A stretch of DNA of 64,000 bases, from assembly GCA_963775445.1 (NCBI GenBank), contig CAVZIT010000006.1:558001-622000 (forward strand). Direction: 5' to 3'. The notes below the pieces were generated by a model. That model was not told the origin of the DNA. It saw only the letters and a program-made list of their open reading frames with translations, and ran no database searches. The stretch is from Dokdonella_A sp963775445. GTDB lineage: Bacteria > Pseudomonadota > Gammaproteobacteria > Xanthomonadales > Rhodanobacteraceae. This document shows, piece by piece, positions 35,917 to 45,837 of the stretch. The position numbers and the translations under genes are program-made. Position 1 is the stretch's first letter. Every line of letters starts with the position of its first letter.

Positions 35917-37644
35917 ATGGCAACACAGATGAATCCGGTGCCACTCCAGGGATTGTCGGGCATTGCCCGGCGCCTGGTGATTGAGGGCGTTCTTGCCGAG
36001 GAAGCGGCACGCGAGGCCGTGCGCAATGCGACCGCCCAGAAAGTACCGCTCGGCGCCTACCTGACCGAGAACAGCCTCATCGCGAGCATGCAATTCGCGC
36101 GCGCGGCATCGGCCGAATTCGGCGTCCCGCTGCTGGACCTCGAGGCGCTGGATCTGGCGCAGTCGCCAGCACGCCTCGTGAAGGAGGATTTGATCGTCCA
36201 GCACAAGGCGTTGCCCTTGTTCAAGCGAGGCAATCGCCTGTTCGTGGGAGTCAGCGACCCGACCCATCTGCATGGCCTGGATGAGATCAAGTTTCAGTCG
36301 AATCATCTGATCGAACCGATCCTGGTCGATTCGCGCGCGCTGCAGCGCGCCATCGAACAGGTTCTCAATGCGACCGGACCGGGCATCGAGGGCCTGGAAG
36401 ATGCCGAAGGCCTCGAACATCTCGAGCATGGCGACGCTTCCGACACGGACACAAGTACCGGAGTCGATGCCAATTCCGCGGAAGACGCGCCAGTCGTCAA
36501 GTTCGTCAACAAGGTTCTGGTCGATGCGATCAAACGTGGTGCATCGGACATCCATTTCGAGCCCTACGAGCAGAATTACCGCGTGCGCTTTCGCATGGAC
36601 GGAATGCTGCGCGCCATGGCCTCGCCACCGGTGAAGTTGAACGCGCGCATTTCATCGCGACTCAAGGTCATGTCGGGCTTGGACATCGCGGAAAAGCGCA
36701 TACCGCAGGACGGACGCATCAAGCTCAACCTGTCGAAATCGAAATCGATCGATTTCCGTGTGAGCACCTGCCCGACGTTGTTCGGGGAGAAGATCGTGCT
36801 GCGCGTGCTCGATGCGGCTGCGGCACGCATGGGCATCGACAAACTCGGCTACGAGGAAGATCAGCGCAAACTTTTCGAGGACGCAATCGAAAAGCCCTAC
36901 GGCATGGTTCTGGTCACCGGACCGACCGGTTCGGGCAAGACCGTATCGTTGTATACGGCTCTGAATATCCTCAACATCGACGGTCGCAACATCTCGACGG
37001 TCGAGGATCCGGTCGAAATCCGGCTGCCAGGCGTCAATCAGGTCCAGATGAATGTGAAGCGGGGCATGACCTTTGCGGTCGCGCTGCGGGCATTCCTGCG
37101 CCAGGACCCCGACGTGATCATGGTCGGCGAGATCCGTGATCTGGAAACCGCCGAGATCGCGATAAAAGCCGCCCAGACCGGTCACATGGTGTTGTCGACG
37201 CTGCACACCAATGATGCCTCGCAGACTATCGCGAGGCTAATGAACATGGGCGTTGCGCCGTACAACATCACCTCTTCGGTGAGCCTCGTTATCGCGCAAC
37301 GCCTGGCGCGTAGATTGCATGATTGCAAGCGATCGTTGAATCTGCCGAAACCGGCACTTCTTGCGGAAGGTTTCAGCGAAAAGGCGATCAGTGCGGGGCT
37401 GAGTCTCTACGAGGCGGTCGGCTGTGCAAGCTGCAACGAGGGATACAAGGGACGCACCGGCATCTACCAGGTGATGCCGCTGACCGAAGCGATCGCGAAT
37501 ATCGTGCTCGCCGGCGGCGGTGCCAACCAGATTGCCGAGCAGGCGCGCAAGGAAGGCATCCGCGATCTGCGCGCATCTGCACTGATCAAGGTTACCAACG
37601 GCATCACCGGTCTTGCCGAAATCAATCGAGTCACCAAGGATTAA
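35917..37644 (+). CDS. pilB: PilB, type IV pilus extension ATPase
   Basis: Hexameric assembly motor at the base of the pilus. 575 aa. An N-terminal MshE-type domain (about 10-160) precedes the ATPase, which has Walker A TGPTGSGKT near 334, an Asp box (STVEDPVEIRLPG), Walker B (VIMVGEIRD) and LSTLHTNDA. The zinc-binding region near 465-510 is unusual: the second CxxC pair (GCASCNEGYKG) is intact, but the first pair reads RRLHDCK, one Cys short. A 4-bp gap to pilC implies an operon pilB-pilC-pilD-coaE. No major pilin gene intervenes. A c-di-GMP-binding N-terminus is possible but was not checked. Confidence 0.96.
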   Translation: MATQMNPVPLQGLSGIARRLVIEGVLAEEAAREAVRNATAQKVPLGAYLTENSLIASMQFARAASAEFGVPLLDLEALDLAQSPARLVKEDLIVQHKALPLFKRGNRLFVGVSDPTHLHGLDEIKFQSNHLIEPILVDSRALQRAIEQVLNATGPGIEGLEDAEGLEHLEHGDASDTDTSTGVDANSAEDAPVVKFVNKVLVDAIKRGASDIHFEPYEQNYRVRFRMDGMLRAMASPPVKLNARISSRLKVMSGLDIAEKRIPQDGRIKLNLSKSKSIDFRVSTCPTLFGEKIVLRVLDAAAARMGIDKLGYEEDQRKLFEDAIEKPYGMVLVTGPTGSGKTVSLYTALNILNIDGRNISTVEDPVEIRLPGVNQVQMNVKRGMTFAVALRAFLRQDPDVIMVGEIRDLETAEIAIKAAQTGHMVLSTLHTNDASQTIARLMNMGVAPYNITSSVSLVIAQRLARRLHDCKRSLNLPKPALLAEGFSEKAISAGLSLYEAVGCASCNEGYKGRTGIYQVMPLTEAIANIVLAGGGANQIAEQARKEGIRDLRASALIKVTNGITGLAEINRVTKD

Positions 37645-37648
37645 GTCC

Positions 37649-38923
37649 ATGGCTACTGCAACCAGCGCTCTGAGCACCCAGCAACGCCAACTTGGCAAGC
37701 AGCGCGCCAAGGTGAATGAGTTGCAACCTTATCTGTGGACCGGTCTCGACAAGCGCGGTATCAAGATCAAGGGCGAGCAGCTGAGCAAGAACGCCAGTCT
37801 GGTGAAGGCCGATTTGCGCCGTCAGGGCATCAATCCGCAGGTGGTGAAACCCAAGCCGAAGCCGCTGTTCGGCAAGACCGGACGCGCCATCAAGCCCCGC
37901 GAAATCGCCATTTTCAGTCGCCAGCTCGCCACCATGATGAACGCGGGTGTCCCGATGGTGCAGGGTTTCGACATCGTGGCGGGCGGGCAAACCAACCCGC
38001 GCATGAAGAGCATGCTCACCGACATCAAGACCGACATCGAAGGAGGCTCTGCGCTGCACGAAGCACTCGGCCGCCATCCGGTGCAGTTCGACGAGTTGTT
38101 CCAGAACCTCGTGCGCGCGGGAGAGTCGGCCGGCGTGCTCGATACCGTGCTGGACACGGTTGCGACTTACAAGGAAAACATCGAAGCGATCAAGGGCAAG
38201 ATCAAGAAAGCGATGTTCTATCCGGCGGTCGTCATCGCCGTCGCGCTGATCGTATCGAGCATCCTGCTGATCTTCGTCGTGCCCGAATTCGAGAAGGTGT
38301 TCGCCAATTTCGGTGCAAGCCTGCCGGCATTCACCCAGATGCTCGTCAATGCATCGCGCTTCATGGTGGCGTACTGGTGGCTGCTGCTGCTGATCCTCAT
38401 CGGCTCGATTGTCGCCTTGGTCATGCTCTACAAGCGATCGAACAGATTCGCGCACTTCATCGGCCGCACGCTGCTGAAGCTGCCGGTGGTCGGACAGATC
38501 ATGCGGCAATCGGCGATCGCACGGTTCGCGCGCACGCTGGCAGTCACATTCCGGGCGGGCGTACCTCTGGTGGAAGCACTGGACTCGATTTCCAATGCAA
38601 CCGGCAGCGTGGTCTTCAATGATGCAGTGAAGCGCGTGCGCGAGGATGTCGCAGTGGGACATCAATTGCAGCTTGCCTTGCGGCAGACCAACATGTTCCC
38701 GAACATGGTGGTGCAAATGGTCGCGGTTGGCGAAGAATCGGGTGCGCTCGACAAGATGCTGTTCAAGATCGCCGAGTTCTACGAACAGGAAGTCAACAAT
38801 GCAGTCGATGCACTGTCGAGCCTGCTCGAACCGTTCATCATGATCATCATCGGTGTTCTCGTCGGCAGCCTCGTGATCGGCATGTATCTTCCGATCTTCA
38901 AGCTTGGCGCGGTGGTGGGGTGA
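37649..38923 (+). CDS. pilC: PilC, type IV pilus inner-membrane platform protein
   Basis: Polytopic platform on which PilB and PilT act. 424 aa from ATG 37649, 4 bp after the pilB stop. Two GspF-type repeats are present: FSRQLATMMNAGVPMVQGF with RAGESAGVLD in the first, and FARTLAVTFRAGVPLVEAL with VGEESGALD in the second. Membrane helices lie near 190-215, 238-262 and 395-415 (EPFIMIIIGVLVGSLVIGMY). The N-terminal FxWxGxDxxG-like stretch (YLWTGLDKRGIKIKG) is typical of PilC. Start chosen at MATATSALS; the longer frame overlaps pilB. Confidence 0.97.
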   Translation: MATATSALSTQQRQLGKQRAKVNELQPYLWTGLDKRGIKIKGEQLSKNASLVKADLRRQGINPQVVKPKPKPLFGKTGRAIKPREIAIFSRQLATMMNAGVPMVQGFDIVAGGQTNPRMKSMLTDIKTDIEGGSALHEALGRHPVQFDELFQNLVRAGESAGVLDTVLDTVATYKENIEAIKGKIKKAMFYPAVVIAVALIVSSILLIFVVPEFEKVFANFGASLPAFTQMLVNASRFMVAYWWLLLLILIGSIVALVMLYKRSNRFAHFIGRTLLKLPVVGQIMRQSAIARFARTLAVTFRAGVPLVEALDSISNATGSVVFNDAVKRVREDVAVGHQLQLALRQTNMFPNMVVQMVAVGEESGALDKMLFKIAEFYEQEVNNAVDALSSLLEPFIMIIIGVLVGSLVIGMYLPIFKLGAVVG

Positions 38924-38941
38924 GCGCGGAAATTATCGCGC

Positions 38942-39814
38942 GTGGGTGATTTCAGCTGGATCACCGAAACCGGGTGGCTGGTCGCATTTTCCAGCCTGCT
39001 CGGATTGCTGGTCGGCAGTTTTCTCAATGTCGTGATGCTGCGCCTGCCGGCTCGTCTCGAGCACGAATGGCGAATTCAGGCGCGCGAACTGCTTGGAGTC
39101 GAAGCCGCGATCACACCCGCACCTCCTGATCTCGTGCGAGCCGGGTCGCACTGTCCGAAGTGCAAACATCCGCTTTCGGCGCTTGACAATATTCCACTGC
39201 TGAGTTTCGTCGCCTTGCGCGGCCGCTGCCGGTATTGCAAGGCATCAATCTCGCCGCAGTACCCGTTGGTGGAACTGCTCTGTGCGCTCGCTTCCGGCCT
39301 CGTGGCCTGGAAACTCGGCTTCGGTTGGCCACTCGCGGCCGGGCTCCTGTTCACCTGGACGCTCATCGCAGCGGCCGGCATCGATGCGCGAACGCAACTG
39401 CTCCCCGATCAGCTCACGCTGCCCTTGTTATGGCTCGGCTTGCTGATCTCCATCGTGCCATTGTTCGTCGAGATGTCGTCCGCCATCATCGGAGCGGCTC
39501 TGGGATACTTCGCGCTATGGTCGGTGTTCTGGCTGTTCAAGCTCATGACGGGCAAGGAAGGCATGGGCTACGGCGATTTCAAGCTGCTGGCCGCGCTTGG
39601 CGCGTGGATGGGGGCGTCCAGTCTGCTGCCCATCGTGCTGCTGTCTTCGCTGGTTGGCGCGGTAGTGGGCGGGGCGATGCTGGTCCTGCGCGGAGAGGAT
39701 CGCAGTACTCCGATTCCGTTTGGCCCCTTCATTGCCGTCGCCGGCTGGGTATGGTTCGTATTCGGCGAGCCGCTGGGGCGATGGTACGCCAGCATGTTTT
39801 CCCTCGGCGGTTAG
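38942..39814 (+). CDS. pilD: PilD, prepilin peptidase and N-methyltransferase
   Basis: Inner-membrane aspartyl protease that cleaves and methylates prepilins and type II pseudopilins. 290 aa from GTG 38942, 18 bp after pilC. The N-terminal methylase region has the zinc tetracysteine C71/C74/C96/C99 (HCPKCKHP, GRCRYCK). The catalytic aspartates are D148 (AAGIDARTQLLPD) and D212 (GMGYGDFKLL). About eight membrane helices are expected. Being bifunctional it has the Cys motif that pure peptidases lack. Genes for its substrates are not in this window. Confidence 0.97.
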   Translation: MGDFSWITETGWLVAFSSLLGLLVGSFLNVVMLRLPARLEHEWRIQARELLGVEAAITPAPPDLVRAGSHCPKCKHPLSALDNIPLLSFVALRGRCRYCKASISPQYPLVELLCALASGLVAWKLGFGWPLAAGLLFTWTLIAAAGIDARTQLLPDQLTLPLLWLGLLISIVPLFVEMSSAIIGAALGYFALWSVFWLFKLMTGKEGMGYGDFKLLAALGAWMGASSLLPIVLLSSLVGAVVGGAMLVLRGEDRSTPIPFGPFIAVAGWVWFVFGEPLGRWYASMFSLGG

Positions 39815-39935
39815 CAGGACGACGAGAAAAGTGCGGCCCATGCCCCTGCGATCCGAGGCACGGATGCATTGCACCTAAGCGGCGAAGAAGGCGGGACGGG
39901 CAGCCCGCGAGGCGTGCCAAAATGCGCAACAGCCC

Positions 39936-40553
39936 ATGAGCCTCTACACCATAGCCCTGACTGGCGGCGTCGCCTCGGGAAAGTCCGAAGTCGCGCATCG
40001 CTTTGCTGCATTCGGTGCAGCGATCATCGATGCGGATACGGTCGCCCGTGAACTCGTCGCGCCCGGCAAACCACAGTTGGCCCGCGTGGTTGAGGAGTTC
40101 GGCTCCGGCGTGGTCACCGCGGACGGTCAGCTCGATCGAAGCGCCGTACGCAGCCGGATCTTCGCCGATCCGGCGTCGCGCCAGCGACTCGAAGCCATCC
40201 TGCATCCAGCCATCTGGCATGAGATGCAACGGCGCGTCAGCATTGCAACCGCCGCATACGCATTGCTGGTCATTCCACTGCTCGTCGAAAACAAGTTGCA
40301 GGCGAGGACGGACCGCGTCCTTCTGATTGACGTGCCGCGCGAGATGCAGCTACGCAGGCTCGTGCTCAGGGATCGAATCGCAGCCGACCTCGCCGAGGCG
40401 ATGCTGGCCGCGCAGGCATCGCGCGAGGACCGCCTCGCCGTGGCCGACGACGTGCTGGACAACAGCGGCCACCCTGATGCATTGGACGATCAGGTTGCAC
40501 GATTGCATATCCGCTATCTGGAACTCGCGCAACAAAAACGCATCAGCTTGTGA
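39936..40553 (+). CDS. coaE: Dephospho-CoA kinase
   Basis: Final step of coenzyme A synthesis, phosphorylating the ribose 3'-hydroxyl. 205 aa. P-loop GGVASGKS is at 10-17, DADTVARELV follows, and the lid/CoA region includes LLVENKLQ and LIDVPREMQLRRL. It lies 121 bp downstream of pilD, as in pseudomonads and xanthomonads. yacF/yacG (zapD), often next in the operon, are absent here. 174 bp follow before the convergent Nudix gene, with no gene visible. Confidence 0.96.
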   Translation: MSLYTIALTGGVASGKSEVAHRFAAFGAAIIDADTVARELVAPGKPQLARVVEEFGSGVVTADGQLDRSAVRSRIFADPASRQRLEAILHPAIWHEMQRRVSIATAAYALLVIPLLVENKLQARTDRVLLIDVPREMQLRRLVLRDRIAADLAEAMLAAQASREDRLAVADDVLDNSGHPDALDDQVARLHIRYLELAQQKRISL

Positions 40554-40727
40554 CGGGGCGGAAAATCCGACGATCGAAAAGGGTATTTCGGATAAGTGGA
40601 AAAGCGATTTAAGGTGTACTGGACGCAAAGCAAATCGGCGAGTGATCGACTACGGTAACAACGATTCGAACGTCGAGCCCTCGATCGATTGAAAAAGCGG
40701 TGGAGCGATTCTCCACCCATGTCCAGA

Positions 40728-41681
40728 TCAGAGCGGCCACAAGTCGCGTATCGCCGCGACTCCATGCGCGCCGGCCGCGCGGGCGACCTCCAGATCAGCC
40801 GCAGCAACGCCACCCAGCGCATAGATCGGCAACGGAAAATCCGCAGCAAGTTCGGCCAGGCGCGTCCACCCGAGCACGGCCGAAGCGGGATGATCCGGTG
40901 TCGCCCGAATCGGCGACAACGTGACGAAATCAGCCTTGAGACGAAGAGCCTCGGCCAGTTCGGCTTCGTCGTGGCAGGATACGCCCAGCCAATCAAGCCC
41001 ATCCGGGCGCGAGGTCAATGCGGCAGCGGTGCGTGACGGCAAATGCACTCCGTCCAGACCAAGGGCAACCGCCAGCTGCCAGTCGCCGTTCAACAGGATA
41101 CGAGCGCCATACCGGTGGCACACATCGCGAGCGGCGCGCGCAAGCGGTGCCAGATCATCGCGCGACCACGCGGGTAACCGCAGTTGAGTGAGACGCAAGC
41201 CGGCCGCAAGCGCTCGCGTCAATCCTGCGAGCACGATCCTCGATGAGCCGATCGCAAGCGGCGGAGTAATCAGATACTGGCGGGGCAGCCGCAATGCCGC
41301 GACGACGGGTCGATCGGCGGCTGGCATCCGAAGCAGTCCGAGCCGGTCAGGCGGGACCCAGGCCAGCGGTTGTCGTTCGCAAGGATGCGGGGTTCCGCAG
41401 TACGCGACGATTTCCCAGACATCGAGCAGCACGCTTTTCCCAGGATAAGCCCAGGGCACCAACAGCAAATGGTTCGCGGCTTCGACGTGGATCCCGATCT
41501 CCTCGCGCAGCTCGCGCACCAAGGCATCGAGCGGGGTTTCCCCTTCTTCGCACTTGCCGCCGGGAAACTCCCACAGGCCGGCGAGATGTTTTCCGGGTTG
41601 GCGGCGGGCCACCAGGACCCTTCCCCTGGCGTCGCGAACAATGCCCGCCACGACGTGGATCTTGCGACCGACATCACCCAT
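40728..41681 (-). CDS. Nudix hydrolase fused to a thiamine-phosphate-synthase-like domain
   Basis: 317 aa from ATG 41681. Residues 1-130 are a MutT-type Nudix domain with a complete Nudix box at 41-64 (GG, E, then RELREEIGI), expected to hydrolyse oxidised nucleotides such as 8-oxo-dGTP. Residues about 135-317 resemble ThiE/TenI barrels (ARILLNGDWQLAVALG, DGVHLPSR, SCHDEAELAEAL, YALGGVAAADLE). This fusion near secA is known in gammaproteobacteria; the role of the second domain is not established, and true ThiE activity is doubtful. An upstream start eight codons earlier was rejected. It is on the secA strand, 116 bp downstream. Confidence 0.9.
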   Translation of the reverse strand: MGDVGRKIHVVAGIVRDARGRVLVARRQPGKHLAGLWEFPGGKCEEGETPLDALVRELREEIGIHVEAANHLLLVPWAYPGKSVLLDVWEIVAYCGTPHPCERQPLAWVPPDRLGLLRMPAADRPVVAALRLPRQYLITPPLAIGSSRIVLAGLTRALAAGLRLTQLRLPAWSRDDLAPLARAARDVCHRYGARILLNGDWQLAVALGLDGVHLPSRTAAALTSRPDGLDWLGVSCHDEAELAEALRLKADFVTLSPIRATPDHPASAVLGWTRLAELAADFPLPIYALGGVAAADLEVARAAGAHGVAAIRDLWPL

Positions 41682-41797
41682 TGACCACACTTCCCAATCC
41701 AGCACGGCTCACAGCGGAAAGTGATCGACACGCGCACGAATCGTCGATGGCGCCCTCGGGGATCAAAGGGCCGCCGAATGGAATGAGGCTTCCTTGA

Positions 41798-44530
41798 TCA
41801 GGCCAATCTGCCGTGACAGTGCTTGTATTTCTTGCCGCTGCCACACGGGCATGCATCGTTGCGGCCGACCTTGGGTGATTCGCGTTGCACCGGCATCTGC
41901 GCGGGCGCTGGCATGTTTTCCCCACCGCCGGCCTCCTGGCCGCCGTCCGACGCGTATCCACCTGCCTCCGCATGCTGGAACTGCAGTTGGCGAGCCTGAG
42001 CCTGACGCTGTTGTTCCTGCTCCATTGCCTCGATCTCATCCTCGCTGCGGATGCGCACGCGCGCCAGCATCTGCACCACCTCGTGCTTGATGCGCCCAAG
42101 CATCAATTCAAACAACTCGAATGCTTCACTCTTGAATACCTGCTTGGGCTGCTGCTGTGCGTAACCGCGCAGATAGATTCCCTGGCGCAGGTAATCCATG
42201 CTCGCAAGATGCTCTTTCCAGCAATTGTCGAGCACGCTCAGCATCACGTGCTTTTCCAGCGCACGCATGACTTCGGAACCGACCATCGCCTCCTTCTCGC
42301 GGAACATGCGATCGACGCCTTCGAGCACCCGCTCGAGTACCATTTCCGAGTCGGCTTCGGTCTGCTCCTCGATCCAGTGCCTGAGGTCGATTTTCAGGCC
42401 AAATTCCGATTCGAGTTCCTTGTCCAGACCGGACAAATTCCACTGCTCGTCCACAGATGCCGGCGGCACGTAGCGATTGGCCAGCTCGGTGCACACATCA
42501 TGGCGGATCGCTGAGATGGTCTCGGCGACACTGTCCGAATCGAGCAGTTCGTTGCGCTGCTCATAGATGACCTTGCGCTGATCGTTGGCAGTGTCGTCGA
42601 ACTCGAGCAGATGCTTGCGGATGTCGAAGTTGTGCGCCTCGACCTTGCGTTGCGCTTTCTCGATCTGCCGGCTGACCATGCGGTCCTGGATCGCATCATT
42701 CTCCTTCATGCCGAACATGCGCATCAGTTTCGAAACGCCCTCGCCCATGAAGATGCGGATCAGGCTGTCCTCAAGCGAGAGGTAGAAACGGCTCGAACCG
42801 GGATCGCCCTGCCGTCCCGAACGCCCGCGCAGCTGATTGTCGATACGGCGCGATTCGTGACGTTCGGTGCCGACAATGCGCAAGCCACCCAACCGCACGA
42901 CTTCATCATGACGACGACGCCATTCGAGCTTGATCCGCTCGATCTCGGCTTCGTCGGTGCCTTCCGGAAGGGCCTCCAGTTCGGCGTCGAGATTGCCACC
43001 GAGGACGATGTCGGTACCGCGGCCGGCCATGTTGGTCGCGATGGTGATCGCCTTGGGGCGGCCCGCCTGGGCGACGATGTGCGCTTCGCGTTCGTGCTGC
43101 TTGGCGTTGAGCACTTCATGCGGGACACCGTGCTTCCTCAGCAAGCCGGAGAGCAGTTCCGACATCTCGATCGAGGCCGTGCCTACGAGCACCGGCTGAC
43201 CGCGTTCGCTGCTTTCCTTGATGTCCTCGACGATTGCGTCGTACTTGGGTTGCCCCTTGAGGAAGATCACGTCGGGCTCGTCCTTGCGCACCATCGGCCG
43301 GTGCGTTGGAATGACCACGACTTCGAGACCGTAGATGTTCTGGAACTCGTACGCTTCGGTATCCGCCGTGCCGGTCATGCCAGCCAGCTTCTTGTACATG
43401 CGGAAAAGATTCTGGAACGTGATCGACGCAAGCGTCTGGTTTTCGCGCTGGATCGGCACGCCCTCCTTGGCTTCGACAGCCTGATGCAGGCCATCCGACC
43501 AGCGCCTTCCAGCAAGTGTGCGACCGGTGAACTCATCGACGATGATCACTTCGCCGTCGCGAACTATATAGTCGACATCACGCTGATAGATGGCGATGGC
43601 GCGAAGCCCCGCATTGAGGTGATGCACCACGGCGAGGTGCTTGCTGTCGTACAGGCTCTCGTCCTCGCCAATGATGCCGTCTTCGCGCAGGAGCTCGTCG
43701 GCGTGCTCCATTCCGTCCTCGGACAGATGCACCTGCTTCTGCTTCTCGTCGACCCAGTAATCACCGGGACCGTCCTCGGTTTCCTGCCGGGTCATGCGCG
43801 GAACCAGGCGGTTGATCTTGACGTAAAGCTGTGGCGATTCGTCCGATGGCCCGGATATGATCAATGGTGTGCGCGCCTCGTCGATCAAGATCGAATCGAC
43901 TTCATCGACGATTGCATAATTGAGCCCGCGCTGGTAACGCTGCTCCTTCGACAACGCCATGTTGTCGCGCAAATAGTCGAAACCGAATTCATTGTTGGTG
44001 CCGTACGTGATGTCGGCTGCGTAGGCGCCGCGCTTGTCGCCGTGATCCATCCCCGGGTACACGACGCCAACGCTAAGCCCCAAGAAGTTGTAGACCTTGC
44101 CCATCCAGGCCGAATCGCGCCGCGCCAGGTAGTCGTTGACCGTAACGACATGCACGCCCTTGCCTTCCAGCGCATTGAGATAGACGGGCAACGTCGCGAC
44201 CAGTGTCTTGCCCTCGCCGGTGCGCATCTCGGCGATCTTGCCCATGTGCAAAACCATGCCGCCAATCAACTGCACGTCGTATGGGCGCAGGCCCAGCACG
44301 CGATCGGCCACCTCTCGCGCAGTGGCGAATGCTTCCGGCAGCAAGCTGTCGAGCAAGGCGCCGTTGGCGAGTCGCTCCCGAAACTCCACCGTCTTGTGGG
44401 CAAGCGCGGCGTCATCAAGCGCCCGATACTCATCGGCGAGCGCGTTGATCTTCACTACCGTCTTGCCGAGCTGGCGCAGCACGCGCTCATTGCGGCTGCC
44501 GAATATGCGCGTCAGGGAGCGTTCGAACAT
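41798..44530 (-). CDS. secA: SecA, preprotein translocase ATPase
   Basis: ATP-driven motor of Sec export at the SecYEG channel. 910 aa. Walker A TGEGKT is near 104-109 and the DEAD-like motif is VDEVDSILIDEARTP. Typical VTVNDYLARRDSAWMG and NMAGRGTDIVLGG (second nucleotide site) are present. The C-terminal zinc finger for SecB binding is intact (NDACPCGSGKKYKHCHG). No SecM gene lies upstream; the 345 bp before it are described separately. The Nudix-ThiE gene follows, replacing the mutT seen in E. coli. Confidence 0.98.
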   Translation of the reverse strand: MFERSLTRIFGSRNERVLRQLGKTVVKINALADEYRALDDAALAHKTVEFRERLANGALLDSLLPEAFATAREVADRVLGLRPYDVQLIGGMVLHMGKIAEMRTGEGKTLVATLPVYLNALEGKGVHVVTVNDYLARRDSAWMGKVYNFLGLSVGVVYPGMDHGDKRGAYAADITYGTNNEFGFDYLRDNMALSKEQRYQRGLNYAIVDEVDSILIDEARTPLIISGPSDESPQLYVKINRLVPRMTRQETEDGPGDYWVDEKQKQVHLSEDGMEHADELLREDGIIGEDESLYDSKHLAVVHHLNAGLRAIAIYQRDVDYIVRDGEVIIVDEFTGRTLAGRRWSDGLHQAVEAKEGVPIQRENQTLASITFQNLFRMYKKLAGMTGTADTEAYEFQNIYGLEVVVIPTHRPMVRKDEPDVIFLKGQPKYDAIVEDIKESSERGQPVLVGTASIEMSELLSGLLRKHGVPHEVLNAKQHEREAHIVAQAGRPKAITIATNMAGRGTDIVLGGNLDAELEALPEGTDEAEIERIKLEWRRRHDEVVRLGGLRIVGTERHESRRIDNQLRGRSGRQGDPGSSRFYLSLEDSLIRIFMGEGVSKLMRMFGMKENDAIQDRMVSRQIEKAQRKVEAHNFDIRKHLLEFDDTANDQRKVIYEQRNELLDSDSVAETISAIRHDVCTELANRYVPPASVDEQWNLSGLDKELESEFGLKIDLRHWIEEQTEADSEMVLERVLEGVDRMFREKEAMVGSEVMRALEKHVMLSVLDNCWKEHLASMDYLRQGIYLRGYAQQQPKQVFKSEAFELFELMLGRIKHEVVQMLARVRIRSEDEIEAMEQEQQRQAQARQLQFQHAEAGGYASDGGQEAGGGENMPAPAQMPVQRESPKVGRNDACPCGSGKKYKHCHGRLA

Positions 44531-44875
44531 CGGTTATTTTCTGGTTGGGGGCGCCGCGGCCGAGACCGCCCAGCTACCCTGTTGTGAAAACCCGCCCGGA
44601 AGGGTCCGCGAATTACCGAATAGGCGGACAAATCCACGACCGCCAATGGTACGGCGATTGCGGCTCGCGAGACAAACCAATGGGTGCCATGCCGTATGGT
44701 TTCAAGGGGAGTCGGCACGTCGTCCTGCAGAGGACCGACGATGTCAACGGTTCTCAACCATCGATAGCGCCATACGATGCCCAACAGCAAACGCGAGGGC
44801 GCAGGATCTCGTCCGGATCAATCGCTCGACTCTTCCTGAACTGAATGCTGTTGAACGACTTTTCCGCGCCGTCCT
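44531..44875. other. Upstream region of secA, no gene seen
   Basis: 345 bp between the M23 peptidase stop and the secA start. On the minus strand TTGTCT, 18 bp, then TACCAT might be a promoter at about 44690-44661. A TTG-started open frame of 92 codons (44790-44512) runs into secA, but it lacks a signal peptide and a SecM-like arrest sequence. No RNA gene or repeat is apparent. Confidence 0.5.
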
Positions 44876-45811
44876 CTAGAGGCGATTTGCGCGTTTGGAC
44901 CTTACGTACGCAATCGGGTTCACCGCGCGTCCATGCAGCCAGACTTCAAAATGGCAATGCGGGCCGGTCGAACGTCCCGTGGTGCCGACTTTGGCGATTA
45001 TCTGCCCGGCATGCACGCGCCGACCGACGCGAGCGATCAGTTTCGATGCATGCGCGTAGCGCGTCATGTAACCGTTGCCATGGTCGATTTCCACGACGTT
45101 GCCGTAACCCGAACGCAACCCTGCAAACGTGACCACACCGTCTGCGACTGCGGTGATGTTGGCACCTATGGGGGCATCGAAATCGATGCCGGAATGGAAC
45201 TCCTGGTGCCCGTTGATCGGATCGGTGCGCACGCCGAAACCCGATGCGATATAGCCGTGGGCTACGGGCATGCCGGTCGGCAGCAGCGCGTTGTCGACCT
45301 TGCGATCCAGCAACAGCGTTTCGAGCACGCCGAGTTGCTCATCCTGATTGGCGAATTCCGCGCGCAGGCGGTCGATCCCTTGATTCAGCGGAACCGCAAC
45401 GCCGCTTGCCGGCTCCTCGGGACCACCCATCGCAGGCTGTTCGCTGAAATCGAATTCACCATCATCGAGCTTGCCGACCTGGGTAAGACGTTCGCCAAGC
45501 GCATTGAGGCGCGTTGCCTGGGCCTGCAGCCGGCCCAGTTGCAGCGCAAGCGCGTCAAGATTGCGGCGCGACTCTCCTTGCACGGCGCCCAACTGCCGGC
45601 TCTGCTCCACGATGGTCTGGTGCAAGGTGCGCACCTCACGCAATGCCCGATCGCGCGGTGGGGAAATGCCCATGGCGATTACGAATCCGATCGCGACGAA
45701 CACGAAGCCACATGCTGCGGCGCCTGCGCCCGCGATCCAGCGACCGCGCGCACTTCCAAGGTCAATATTTCTTGGCGCACAGTGCGCGTTGCCGACAATA
45801 ATGATATTCAT
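44876..45811 (-). CDS. M23 family (LytM-type) peptidase, membrane-anchored
   Basis: 311 aa. One membrane helix (about 28-48), a coiled coil (about 55-112), and a C-terminal M23 domain. Zinc ligands and catalytic residues are in place: H206 and D210 (HSGIDFDAP), H285 and H287 (GPHCHFEVW). It should therefore be an active endopeptidase of peptidoglycan cross-links, or an activator, in the periplasm. GLRSGYGNVVEIDHGNGYMT is the usual core. It is divergent from dciA with only 26 bp between starts, so one promoter must lie inside a neighbouring gene. Position between dciA/lpxC and secA is normal for xanthomonads. Confidence 0.92.
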   Translation of the reverse strand: MNIIIVGNAHCAPRNIDLGSARGRWIAGAGAAACGFVFVAIGFVIAMGISPPRDRALREVRTLHQTIVEQSRQLGAVQGESRRNLDALALQLGRLQAQATRLNALGERLTQVGKLDDGEFDFSEQPAMGGPEEPASGVAVPLNQGIDRLRAEFANQDEQLGVLETLLLDRKVDNALLPTGMPVAHGYIASGFGVRTDPINGHQEFHSGIDFDAPIGANITAVADGVVTFAGLRSGYGNVVEIDHGNGYMTRYAHASKLIARVGRRVHAGQIIAKVGTTGRSTGPHCHFEVWLHGRAVNPIAYVRSKRANRL

Positions 45812-45837
45812 TGGGTTGACCGTTTGCCGTTTCCGCC

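Noticed and set aside
44512..44790. SecM-like leader peptide upstream of secA
   Set aside because: TTG start, no signal peptide, no arrest motif, and the frame runs into secA.
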